Source: Pseudomonas anuradhapurensis
Lineage (GTDB): Bacteria > Pseudomonadota > Gammaproteobacteria > Pseudomonadales > Pseudomonadaceae
Direction: 5' to 3'
Assembly (NCBI RefSeq): GCF_014269225.2
Contig: NZ_CP077097.1
Span: 378,001 to 442,000 of the forward strand
Length of the DNA: 64,000 nucleotides
Part shown: positions 36,813 to 44,900 of the stretch, one piece after another
How positions within the stretch are numbered: the stretch's first letter is position 1
Layout: every line of letters starts with the position of its first letter
The notes under the pieces: generated by a model
Database searches by the model: none
Told to the model about the DNA's origin: nothing
Seen by the model: only the letters and a program-made list of their open reading frames with translations
Program-made: the position numbers and the translations under genes

Positions 36813-37304
36813 ATGATCTCGTACGCTCATATCCTCCCCTTGGTCGTGTGCTTCTTCATCCTCACTTCCTTACGACGATTCTGGATTTGCATCGGCCGGT
36901 TCGGGGCTTTGAAAGAGGTGTCACGACGTGCACCTGAGTTGATCCAGAGCGATCTCCTGGCTGCGTCGGCCGCGATCATGCCTTTTGTACTGGCGCTTGC
37001 CGATTGGTTGCAGATAGTGCCGCCCCGAGCAACAGGGCCAATCTCCTCAACGCTCGCCGTTTTGATCTCGTTCGCATGTGCACTGGGTTCGTCGCTATTG
37101 ATTTCGAGGTCCGAATCCCGCATCGCGGGTAGTTGGGCAGGGACAAGGGAAAGCGCGTTGAGAACGCTTGCAGCACTTCAGATTATCAACGCTGCTGAGC
37201 TGGCCTATTCGCTGAAATTTGCTGGGGAGTTCCGCACGGAGGCGGAGCATGTGCTGCCTCGTGAAGTGAATGGGGCGGATCAGAATCGGGAGGGCCGGAA
37301 ATGA
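36813..37304 (+). CDS. Membrane protein of the transfer cluster, unknown
   Basis: 163 residues with an N-terminal transmembrane helix (about 4-22) and two more (about 48-68 and 78-98). The polar C-terminal half contains SRSESRIAGSW. No family was recognised. It lies 1 base after virB5 and overlaps eexN by four bases, so it is almost surely co-translated with them. Confidence 0.65.
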   Translation: MISYAHILPLVVCFFILTSLRRFWICIGRFGALKEVSRRAPELIQSDLLAASAAIMPFVLALADWLQIVPPRATGPISSTLAVLISFACALGSSLLISRSESRIAGSWAGTRESALRTLAALQIINAAELAYSLKFAGEFRTEAEHVLPREVNGADQNREGRK

Positions 37305-37555
37305 CAGCCTCTCGTTTCTCAATTGTTGTTTTGTTTCTGCTCACGGGCTGCGGGGCGGATGAACCGGTCCATTCTGTCGATTGGTACAAAGCCCACAGTT
37401 CGGAAAGGGATATCCATATATCGGAGTGCGAGCGACATGCCGGGACTCTGGCTCTTACGCCGAACTGCGTTAATGCCAAGCAAGCCAGGAATGAGCAGCA
37501 GCTTGATCAGCGCGGCTATCGGAAGCGTGACGTGCTGAATCTGGAGGGGAAATGA
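37301..37555 (+). CDS. EexN-like entry exclusion lipoprotein
   Basis: 84 residues. The lipobox LLTGCG near residue 17 indicates a lipoprotein. The body VDWYKAHSSERDIHISECER, then LTPNCVNAKQA, is the EexN pattern (xWYxxHxxE...C...PNCxNA). Entry exclusion stops transfer into cells that already hold the element. The tail LDQRGYRKRDVLNLEGK closely matches the end of the VirB5 protein, which is unusual. It overlaps the neighbouring genes by four bases on each side. Confidence 0.8.
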   Translation: MTASRFSIVVLFLLTGCGADEPVHSVDWYKAHSSERDIHISECERHAGTLALTPNCVNAKQARNEQQLDQRGYRKRDVLNLEGK

Positions 37556-38637
37556 CCATGGGGTCTAATATCTACGAATGGATAGGTGGCTCAGTCGACG
37601 CGGTGTTGAACAGCTACGTTCAGCTGATGGCCCATAGTGTCATTGATGACTTCTCGGGCTTGTTCGTTGTCGCCGGTGGCCTATTTTTCATGACCCTGGG
37701 CCTTTTGTCGATCGGTGGTTTCATCGAACATCCCCTTCCACATCTCTTTAAGCTGATGCTGAAGTGGGTATTTATCGGCGCACTGGCACTCAATGCTGAT
37801 ACGTACCTTGGTTGGGTGGTGGAAGCGATTCGCGGCCTGGAGGCTGGCTTGGCAGATGCATTTTCGCCAAACGGCGACGGTGTAGCTGCGACATCGGTCT
37901 ATCAGGTGATTGATAGAGCTATGACCGACGGCTTGGATATCTTTTCCGATCTCATTGCGCGCGCAGGAAGGCGTGGGATTACCGAGATAGGCATGATTCT
38001 TTATGACGGGGTCATCGCTGGAACGATGCTCTTTGCAACATTCCTGATCACGCTACCCGCTGGAGCGATGATCATTACAGCGAAGGTACTTTTAGCGTTT
38101 TTGCTTGGGTGCGGCCCGTTGTTCATTGCAATGCTGCTTTTCGGCCAGATGACCAGCAAGTGGTTCGATCAATGGTTCGCCCAGGTGATGACCTATGTCA
38201 TTCAGTGTGCTGCTGTCACGTCAGTGCTGACGCTTGGGATGAAATTCTTTTCGGTAATGTTGGCAGATGTGCAGCCCACTGCTGGAAACGGCCCAGCGAC
38301 CGACATGCTGGAGATCCTCGCGTTGAGCGGGATCGTGCTCTACATGGTTTATCAGGCTTACTCTTTAGGAGGCCAGCTTGCAGGTGGTTTGTCGTCCAGT
38401 GCGATCACATTGCGGCAGATGGCTCAGGCTGCGATAAACCCAGCCAAGGCGGTCTTCAATACAGTTAATCCGATGTCAACGCGCCGTGACCTGCAGTCGG
38501 GCATGATGACCACTGCAAGAGGTTTGAATCATGTAATCGCAGGGAACAGCGTTTGGAATCCCGCCTACCGGCAGCATGTCATGCAGAACCTGGGCAAGAA
38601 CTGGGGTAGGGCGAGAGGAGGGAAGGTCGGCAGTTAA
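37552..38637 (+). CDS. VirB6/TrbL-type inner-membrane channel protein
   Basis: 361 residues with five to six long hydrophobic helices (for example FVVAGGLFFMTLGLLSIGGF, LFATFLITLPAGAMIITAKV, VLLAFLLGCGPLFIAMLLFG) and the conserved W in TSKWFDQWFAQVMTYV, typical of VirB6. It begins at ATG 37,552 overlapping eexN; an ATG at 37,558 is equally possible. It is the last transfer gene. VirB3/B4, B7-B11 and VirD4 are missing, so it cannot form a channel alone. Confidence 0.85.
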   Translation: MTMGSNIYEWIGGSVDAVLNSYVQLMAHSVIDDFSGLFVVAGGLFFMTLGLLSIGGFIEHPLPHLFKLMLKWVFIGALALNADTYLGWVVEAIRGLEAGLADAFSPNGDGVAATSVYQVIDRAMTDGLDIFSDLIARAGRRGITEIGMILYDGVIAGTMLFATFLITLPAGAMIITAKVLLAFLLGCGPLFIAMLLFGQMTSKWFDQWFAQVMTYVIQCAAVTSVLTLGMKFFSVMLADVQPTAGNGPATDMLEILALSGIVLYMVYQAYSLGGQLAGGLSSSAITLRQMAQAAINPAKAVFNTVNPMSTRRDLQSGMMTTARGLNHVIAGNSVWNPAYRQHVMQNLGKNWGRARGGKVGS

Positions 38638-38785
38638 GGGTCTACTGGTACCGTGGAGCATGCTGCGCGCCCTGGCGGGCTTACCCAAAGGGGCTCTGCC
38701 CCTCTGGACTTCCCGCCCTCGCCGGTAGCAGGGGCCGCTGGGAAAGGCATCCAGCAGCCCCCGCACATAGGATTGGAGGTGCACA

Positions 38786-38863
38786 GCGTCAAGGGTTCGC
38801 TTCGCCGTCATCCTCGCCCGGTCCCGTTTCACGGGCTGCGGCCTCCGGTGACGCCCTTGACCC
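38786..38863 (-). repeat. Left copy of an inverted repeat flanking the VbhA gene
   Basis: Read on the minus strand it begins GGGTCAAGGGCGTCACCGGA and later has GAGGATGACGGCGAAGCG and ACCCTTGACGC. The copy at 39,126-39,220 reads the same way on the plus strand with substitutions and a small insertion. The rest of 38,638-38,924 is GC-rich and has no gene. Confidence 0.6.
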
Positions 38864-38924
38864 TCGTTTATCTGTTTAGCGCTGAAATTGTCTTGCTTTA
38901 GTCACCGACACGAGGGGAAGGCCC

Positions 38925-39116
38925 GTGAATACTTCGGAGAGCATCATCATCACGAGTGCTGAGCGGGAGCGGCGTCGGAAGGCTGTCGAGTATGCTTGCG
39001 CCTCAATCGGGCTCGAGGGCTTTGTATTGAGCGTTGAAGAAAAGCGACGCACTCAAGCTTTTGTGGACGGGAAGCTCACCTTGACCGAATTTGTTTCAGC
39101 CAGCAGCCACGAATAG
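38925..39116 (+). CDS. VbhA-type antitoxin (Fic inhibitor), orphan
   Basis: 63 residues from a GTG preceded by GAGGGGAAGG. The sequence ERRRKAVEYACASIGLEGFV carries SIGLEG, which fits the Fic-inhibitory motif (S/T)xxxE(G/N); a second conserved part is FVDGKLTLTEFV. In VbhA-VbhT pairs this peptide blocks the AMP-transferase site of a Fic toxin encoded directly downstream. Here no Fic gene (HPFx(D/E)GNGR) follows or occurs in the window. Confidence 0.75.
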   Translation: MNTSESIIITSAERERRRKAVEYACASIGLEGFVLSVEEKRRTQAFVDGKLTLTEFVSASSHE

Positions 39117-39125
39117 CTGGAAGCT

Positions 39126-39220
39126 GGGTCAAGGGCATCACCGCAAGCCGCAGCGGAGCGCAGCCCGGAGGGCGAGCACCGAACGGGTGAGGATGATGGG
39201 CGTAGCCGTACCCTTGATGC
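39126..39220 (+). repeat. Right copy of an inverted repeat flanking the VbhA gene
   Basis: Begins GGGTCAAGGGCATCACCGCA and ends GAGGATGATGGGCGTAGCC and ACCCTTGATGC. It mirrors 38,786-38,863. The following 39,221-39,370 has no gene. Confidence 0.6.
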
Positions 39221-39370
39221 AGCTGTAAGCGACCAAGCCTAGCGACAGGGGGAGGAACAAGGCGAAGCCGCCGGACCTGCCCCTGCCGCCCGTCCGGCAA
39301 GGATAGGACGCGGGATGCAACCGAAGGGATTGCCCAAGCGAAGCGCGGAGCATCTGGATGCATGGCTTAT

Positions 39371-40237
39371 CTAAAAACTGATTTTCGATCCTGAAGTAAC
39401 TCCGTGTTTAATGTGCTGCCACCGTGCTCTTTTTTCTGCATCTGAAATGGTCGATGTTGGTTGATCCAACTGATCATTTGGCTTGGGCGTGTTGATGTCT
39501 AGTCTTCGTCGATTGCGTTTTTCTGCCACAGCTAAGCCTGCATTCGCTACGAATGTGCCTTTTCTGAACTTACTAATTATCCCCCTCATCCATCTGCTTG
39601 GGCTGGTTTTGATGCTGTGCGTAGCCAGTGCACCTTGCAGCTCGTCCAACAGCGTTTGTGCTGTCGTGCGTTCGAAACTTTCCATCATTTCCATGATTAC
39701 CTTCTTCTCTGAACGGGAGGTGAGCATGTGAGGCCAGATTAGTTGACTTTTGGTGGTTTCCCCATGTTCGCTGTAATTCACGGGATCAGAGTCGCCGTGT
39801 AGATTGCCCTTCGGTAGTTGTTGTAGTGATTCTTTATTTGGATTCTCTGTAGGTTTATGGGGTGACAACATCTTGTCATCCCCCGGTGACATATGTGGCA
39901 CCGAGGGAGAGACACTATGGTCGGTGGCCGGTGTCTTCCTGGCGGGGGGAGGGTCACATTTTGTCAGGGGGGTGAAAATTTCGAGCGTGTATCTATTCGA
40001 GCTCTGTCCGCCATCACTTCTGAACTGCTTGCTCACTGTCACGAATTTCTTTGCTTCGAGCTCCTTTAGTACCCTTTGTACAGTTCGCTCCGAAGTACAG
40101 CATTTTCTCGCTATGATGCTGATTCTCGGCCAGCAAACACCTAGGTCGTCAGCGGCATCCGCCAAGGCCATTAAAACAATTTTTGACGATGGCGGAAGGT
40201 GCTGATCCCATGCCCAGTTTGAGGCTTTGATGCTCAT
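39371..40237 (-). CDS. Helix-turn-helix replication-like protein of the island
   Basis: 288 residues. The N-terminal winged helix (about 1-90) includes SSKIVLMALADAADDLGVCW, then TSERTVQRVLKELEAKKFVT, as in phage O-type and plasmid helix-turn-helix replication proteins. The middle is low in complexity and polar. The C-terminal region (TLLDELQGALATHSIKTSPS) resembles the end of island replication-associated proteins. A role in replication or excision is an inference. It is encoded four bases into the excisionase-like gene. Confidence 0.6.
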   Translation of the reverse strand: MSIKASNWAWDQHLPPSSKIVLMALADAADDLGVCWPRISIIARKCCTSERTVQRVLKELEAKKFVTVSKQFRSDGGQSSNRYTLEIFTPLTKCDPPPARKTPATDHSVSPSVPHMSPGDDKMLSPHKPTENPNKESLQQLPKGNLHGDSDPVNYSEHGETTKSQLIWPHMLTSRSEKKVIMEMMESFERTTAQTLLDELQGALATHSIKTSPSRWMRGIISKFRKGTFVANAGLAVAEKRNRRRLDINTPKPNDQLDQPTSTISDAEKRARWQHIKHGVTSGSKISF

Positions 40238-40458
40238 CCCAGAGCACCATCTAACTCCAGTACATCGTTAACTTGTATGGTTCGGAAAAACACTCGTCGC
40301 CCAACGCGAACTACAGTTGGCTTTAGCTTTTGTGCCAGATCCGAATTGTTGTACATGGCGACTCTGAACCCGGCTGGAGACTTGCCGAGCAAGCTTGCTA
40401 CCTGGGCTAGACTCATCAGCGGGCCAAATCGGTCGAGGAGGTATTCTTCTGCAGTCAT
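40234..40458 (-). CDS. Small HTH protein, excisionase/AlpA-like
   Basis: 74 residues: PLMSLAQVASLLGKSPAGFR, then VVRVGRRVFFRTIQVNDVL, the helix-wing arrangement of MerR-like recombination directionality factors. It is upstream of and overlaps the replication-like gene (ATGA at 40,234-40,237). The inverted repeat at 40,524-40,567 lies in its promoter region. It likely directs excision by the integrase. Confidence 0.65.
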   Translation of the reverse strand: MTAEEYLLDRFGPLMSLAQVASLLGKSPAGFRVAMYNNSDLAQKLKPTVVRVGRRVFFRTIQVNDVLELDGALG

Positions 40459-40523
40459 GGGCTTCTCCGTGCTTACGTTGATTAACGTCTCGTTGTAAGT
40501 ACGGCTGAAGCTATCAGTATATT

Positions 40524-40567
40524 TTGGTGACAGTAAAGATGCAGATTTCTAGTGCTACTGTCACCAA
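40524..40567. promoter_or_regulatory. 12-bp inverted repeat upstream of the excisionase-like gene
   Basis: TTGGTGACAGTA and TACTGTCACCAA are perfect reverse complements separated by 20 bases. One arm abuts TATACT, a -10-like element on the minus strand. It is a likely operator. A small hairpin ACGTT-GATT-AACGT lies nearer the gene (40,475-40,488). Confidence 0.6.
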
Positions 40568-40586
40568 TTTCGAGTTTAGGTCCTCT

Positions 40587-40661
40587 GGAAAACAACTCGG
40601 AAAACAATTTGAAAACACGTTGACAACAGTGTGGCAACAGAAAGAAAACAATAGGAAAACG
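40587..40661. repeat. Seven 11-bp phased degenerate GAAAAC repeats
   Basis: The six-base unit GAAAAC, or a variant (GACAAC, GGCAAC), starts at 40,588, 40,600, 40,611, 40,622, 40,633, 40,644 and 40,655: one interval of 12, then five of 11. The array lies between the integrase stop and the operator of the excisionase-like gene. Confidence 0.75.
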
Positions 40662-40670
40662 AAGTGGAGG

Positions 40671-41732
40671 TTATTTAGTTCCTAGTTTGTCTAGCTTGTG
40701 AACTAACTCTTCAGCCCGCAGATGAGTGTAACGCTTGAGCATCTGCATCGATTTATGCCCGCTGATTGCCGAGACTTCTTGATCTGAAAGGCCGCCCTCA
40801 ACCAGTCTACTCACGGCTTCGTGCCGCAGATCGTGAAAACGGAAGTCCGGCACGCCAGCCTTTTTCTTGATGACGGCCCAGATCTTGGTGAACGCATAGG
40901 GGCGACGCTTTCCATCACGCCCGGGCTCACCGAAAAAAACCAGATCGCAGTCAATTGGCCGCACGGGATTCGCCAAGGCGACGCGGAAAACCTCGGTAGC
41001 GAGCTTCGTCAACGGAACCGTGCGAGCACTATCATTTTTTGTATCCGACAGCCGGACGATCCGTTTTTGGACATCCACCTGTGATCGCCGCAGGCCTGCG
41101 ATCTCTGATGCTCGCATACCCGTTGCCAAGGCTATCTGGACGATCCAGCCCAGCATTGGATTGCTGTGCTTGCCCACAGCGGCCATAAGGCGCTTTTCCT
41201 CATCAGCCATCAGGCGCCTGTTACGACCTTCACCGGGGCTCGGTTTTCGAATGTTGAGCACGGGGTTAAAGGTGAGGCCAAGTCCCCACTCCTGAATTGC
41301 GACTGTGAACAGGTGGCTGAGCAGGGCAAGCTCCAGCCGCACAGTGTTATTACTCGTGGGTTGGCCGCGGTTGGTCAGCGAGCCCAGACGTGTATCGCGA
41401 TAGTTGGCGATCACCTCGGATGACAGAGCTGCAAGCGAATACTTTCCCAGGTGCTGGATCAGCTGCTGAGCCTTGGTCGCCTCGGCCTTCTGCGTGGTGG
41501 GCTTCTTGGTAGGGCTAACTTCGCGCAGATATCGCTGCAGCGCATTTTCGAGTGTCAGTCGCTCGGACCCGCTGCGCTGGATATAGACACCCCGCACCAT
41601 TTCATCTTCGGTGCGCCGCGACCAATCCTCGGCGTCGCGTTTGGTGCGGAAGGTTTTGGCGTTGGTCGGCCATCCGGTCTTACGGATGACGGCCTTCCAA
41701 GTGCCGGCAGGGGTTTTGACGATTGTGGCCAT
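40671..41732 (-). CDS. int: Tyrosine integrase of the island
   Basis: 353 residues. An N-terminal arm-binding-like part (MATIVKTPAGTWKAVIRKTG) is followed by a core-binding domain and the catalytic domain with Arg in ATGMRASEIAGLR, the HxxR box in FHDLRHEAVSR, His in ISGHKSMQ and the nucleophile Tyr in LKRYTHLR. It catalyses site-specific recombination at the tRNA gene. The ATG at 41,732 is chosen by family N-terminus; upstream in-frame codons run into the att site. It is transcribed away from the tRNA. Confidence 0.93.
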   Translation of the reverse strand: MATIVKTPAGTWKAVIRKTGWPTNAKTFRTKRDAEDWSRRTEDEMVRGVYIQRSGSERLTLENALQRYLREVSPTKKPTTQKAEATKAQQLIQHLGKYSLAALSSEVIANYRDTRLGSLTNRGQPTSNNTVRLELALLSHLFTVAIQEWGLGLTFNPVLNIRKPSPGEGRNRRLMADEEKRLMAAVGKHSNPMLGWIVQIALATGMRASEIAGLRRSQVDVQKRIVRLSDTKNDSARTVPLTKLATEVFRVALANPVRPIDCDLVFFGEPGRDGKRRPYAFTKIWAVIKKKAGVPDFRFHDLRHEAVSRLVEGGLSDQEVSAISGHKSMQMLKRYTHLRAEELVHKLDKLGTK

Positions 41733-41768
41733 CTGAAGGACTCCAAAGGCGTGCAAGCGAAGCCGCAC

Positions 41769-41785
41769 TGTACCTAATTTGTACC
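41769..41785 (+). promoter_or_regulatory. Paired TGTACC sites, right arm
   Basis: TGTACC at 41,769 and 41,780, 11 bases apart, same orientation and spacing as the left-arm pair at 30,585/30,596. They lie between the integrase start and att, in the integrase promoter region. Confidence 0.4.
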
Positions 41786-41821
41786 TTCGGACCATAGGAC
41801 TGATCCGGCTACCACAAACCC

Positions 41822-41853
41822 AAAAAGCCGAAAGCCGCGTAGTACGCGGCTTC
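41822..41853 (-). terminator. tRNA terminator supplied by the island
   Basis: On the minus strand GAAGCCGCG-TACTA-CGCGGCTTTC is followed by GGCTTTTTGGG. It lies 6 bases after the CCA end of the tRNA and replaces the original hairpin now at 30,384-30,410. Confidence 0.75.
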
Positions 41854-41858
41854 AAGGT

Positions 41859-41935
41859 TGGTGGGCCCACACGGACTCGAACCGTGGACCAAAGGATTAT
41901 GAGTCCTCTGCTCTAACCGACTGAGCTATAGGCCC
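41859..41935 (-). tRNA. tRNA with CAU anticodon (tRNA-Ile2 or elongator tRNA-Met)
   Basis: A 77-nt cloverleaf with encoded CCA. The acceptor stem GGGCCTA pairs with the 3' TGGGCCC side (one mismatch). The D-arm is AGCTCAGTCGGTTAGAGC, the anticodon loop CTCATAA (CAT complementary to 41,899-41,901) and the T-arm CACGGTTCGAGTCCGTG. CAU can be elongator Met or, after lysidine modification, Ile (AUA). The variable loop TTGGTC is like E. coli Ile2, so I lean to Ile2. The island's crossover lies at or near the anticodon loop. Confidence 0.93.
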
Positions 41936-41951
41936 TCAGTAAGTGGCCGGA

Positions 41952-44900
41952 TTATAACGAGGGTTTCGCACCTGTGCCATCTGAAAGATCCGATAGTGCT
42001 ATGCGAAGGAACCCTGCCGCAAACTCCTCCGGTGGCAGCGGCAGGCTGACGATGTAGCCCTGGATCTGTTCGCACCCTTCAGTTGCCAGAAAACGCTGCT
42101 GGGCCTGGTTTTCCACGCCTTCGGCAATGATGGTCAGCTGCATGCTGCGGCCCAGGGCGATGATTGCCCGGGCGATGGCTGCATCGTGCGGGTCATCGGG
42201 CAGGCCGCGGATGAACGACTTGTCGATCTTGAGAATGTCCAGCGGCAGGCGTTTGAGATAGCTCAGGGAGGAATACCCGGTGCCGAAGTCGTCTATGGCC
42301 AGTTGCACGCCCAGCTTCTTCAATTGGTACAGCACGGCCAGGGCTTCTTCTGCCTGGCTCATGATGAAGTTTTCGGTGATTTCCAACTGCAGGTCGCCAG
42401 CTTGCAGCTGGTATTGCCTGAGCAACTGTTCGATACGCCGGGCCAGGTGCGGGTGGCGCAGCTGCGCGCCGGCGAGGTTGATCGACAGCGGGCCGAAGGG
42501 TTCGTAGTGCTGCTTCCAGGCCTGTATCTGGCGGCAGGCCTGCTCCAGTACCCAGTCGCCAAGCTGGAGAATGGTGCCGTTTTCTTCCGCCAGGTGGATG
42601 AAATGTTCCGGCGGCACTTCACCAAAGGTCGGGTGGCTCCAGCGGATCAATGCTTCGGCACCCACCAGGCTCTGGGTCCTGAGGCTGAGCTTGGGCTGGA
42701 AGCACAGGCTCATTTCATTACGTTCGATGGCGCGGCGCAGCTCGTGCTCCAGGGCAATGCGTTCACTGGCTTGGGCAGTGAGGTCGAGGGTATAGGCTTC
42801 GACGCGGTTGCGGCCTTTGGCCTTGGAACGGTACATCGCCGCGTCGGCGTTGCGAATCAATGTGGAAACGTCGGTGCCGTCCTGTGGATAAAGGCTGATG
42901 CCGATGCTGGCGCTGGTGAAGAACTCATGTTCGCCGGCCTGGAACGGCGCGTTGAAACAGGCCAGCAGCTTGTTGGCGATGGTGCTGGCGTCGCTGGGTT
43001 TGTGCAGGCCCGGCAGCAGGATGATGAATTCGTCACCGCCCAGGCGGGCCACGGTGTCGACGTCGCGTACCTGCTCCTTCAGGCGTTGGGCGATGCCCTT
43101 GAGCAGCAGGTCGCCGACCGGGTGACCGAGGCTGTCGTTGATGTGCTTGAAGCGGTCGAGGTCGAGGAACAATACCGCGCCCTGGCGGTTGGACTCCTGT
43201 TCACTGGTGAGTACGGCCTGCAGGCGGCTTTCGAACAGGGTGCGGTTTGGCAGCCCGGTGAGCGGGTCGTGGTGAGCCTGGTAGTCCAGCTTGGCCTGGG
43301 CGTGCTTGAGGCTGGAGATGTCGGCAAACACCGCGACGAAGTGGGTGATTTCGCGCTCGCTGTTGCGCACGGCGCTGATGGTCAGCCAGCCGGGGTACAG
43401 CTCGCCGTTCTTGCGTTTGTTGTAGATCTCGCCTTGCCAGTGGCCTTCGTCGGTCAGCTGGTGCCACATGGCTGCATAGAAGGCGCTGTCGTGCTGGCCG
43501 GAGGCGAGCAGGCGCGGGGTCTGGCCGAGTGCTTCAATCTCGCTGTAGCCGGTGATTTCGGTGAAGGCGCGGTTGACCGCACTGATGCGCTGGTCGATGT
43601 CGGTGATCAGCACCCCTTCGGCAGTGTTCTCGAACACGGTGGCAGCCAGTTGCAGCTTTTCCTGCATCAGGTGGCGCTCGGTGATATCGCGGGCGATGGT
43701 CAGCATGCAGTCTACGCCGGCAATCGGCAGGGGCCGGGCGGACAGTTCGCAAAGGCGGATCTGCCCGTCGCTGCGGCGAATGTGGCAGATGAAGTCACGC
43801 ACGAAACCGTCGCGGTTGAGCTGCTCGACCAGGCGCTTGCGCTCGTTGAGGTCGACCCAGATGCCCAGGTCCAGCGAGGTCTGGTCGAGGGTCGGGTTGA
43901 GGTCGTAGCCGGTGAGGCGACAGAAGCCCTCGTTCACTTCAAGCAGCAAGCCGTCGGTCTGGCGCGACAGCAGCAGGCCGTCGGGGGAGGCGTGGAAAGC
44001 CTTGGCGAATTTTTCTTCCGAGGTTTGCAGCTGTTCCTGGGTTTCCTTGAGCTGGCTGATGTCGCGCACGGCCACCACCAGTGCTGGGGTGCCGTCGAGC
44101 TCGAAGGTTTCCGCCGAGGTCAGGCCGGTGAACAGTTGGCCGTTGCTGCGTCGGAAGCTCATCTCCAGGTTACGGATACCGCCCTGGTGCAGACGTTCGA
44201 GCAGGCGCGGGCCGGTACCTTCGACGCCCCACAGGTTCAGGTCGGTGGCCGTACGGCCGATGACCTGGTCCGGGGTCAAGCCGATCTGCTCTTCGAAGGC
44301 TTCGTTCACCTCCAGCAGGCAGCCGTCGCTGTGGCGGGCGATCAGCAGGATGTCCGGGCACTGCTGGAACACCGAGGCGAACTTCTGTTCCGACAGGCGC
44401 AGGGCGTTCTCGGTGCGCTTGGTCTCGCTGATGTCGATCATCAGCCCGCGCATCACCGGTTTGTGGCCGTACTCAATCATGCTGACGATGTTGCGCACCC
44501 ACAGCGGCTGGCCATCGGCGCGGATCACCCGATAATCCAGGCTGTGATCACGCCCAGCCGCCGTTTCGCTGTCGCAATAGGCCTGGGCCCAGAGGGCGTC
44601 ATCCGGGTGCAGGATGCTGCGCCAGAAGCCGGGCTTGAGCCATTCGCTGAGTGGATAGCCCAGCAGGTCCTCGGCGTGTGGCGAAACGTAACTGTAGATG
44701 AAGTCGTTGGCGTCGGCTTCCCAGGCAATGGCGGAAAGGCTCTCGACCAGGCTGCGGTAGCGGTATTCGCTGCTGCGCAGCTCCTGTTCGAGGGCGATGC
44801 GCCGGGAAATTTCTGAGCTGAGGCGGCGGTTGATGCGGATGACCACCGCCAGCACCACCATCAGCAGCAGTACCGCCGGCAGGCCGTAAGTCAGCAAGTC

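Larger units (their letters stand above)
30418..41904. mobile_element. Integrative island in a tRNA (CAU) gene
   Basis: The 46-bp direct repeats at both ends, a tyrosine integrase adjacent to the intact tRNA and a marked fall in GC define an 11.5-kb element. Modules from left to right: GHKL ATPase / methyltransferase-like / C5 methyltransferase / Vsr; broken relaxosome gene, oriT and VirB5-EexN-VirB6; VbhA antitoxin; replication-like gene, excisionase-like gene and integrase. No relaxase, VirD4 or T4SS ATPase is present. Confidence 0.92.

Noticed and set aside
40587..40661. CRISPR array
   Set aside because: The units are 11 bp with no spacers, and no cas genes occur in the window.
42186..44816. 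Plus-strand open frame of 876 codons opposite the GGDEF-EAL gene
   Set aside because: Antisense shadow; the minus-strand protein shows all domain motifs in order.
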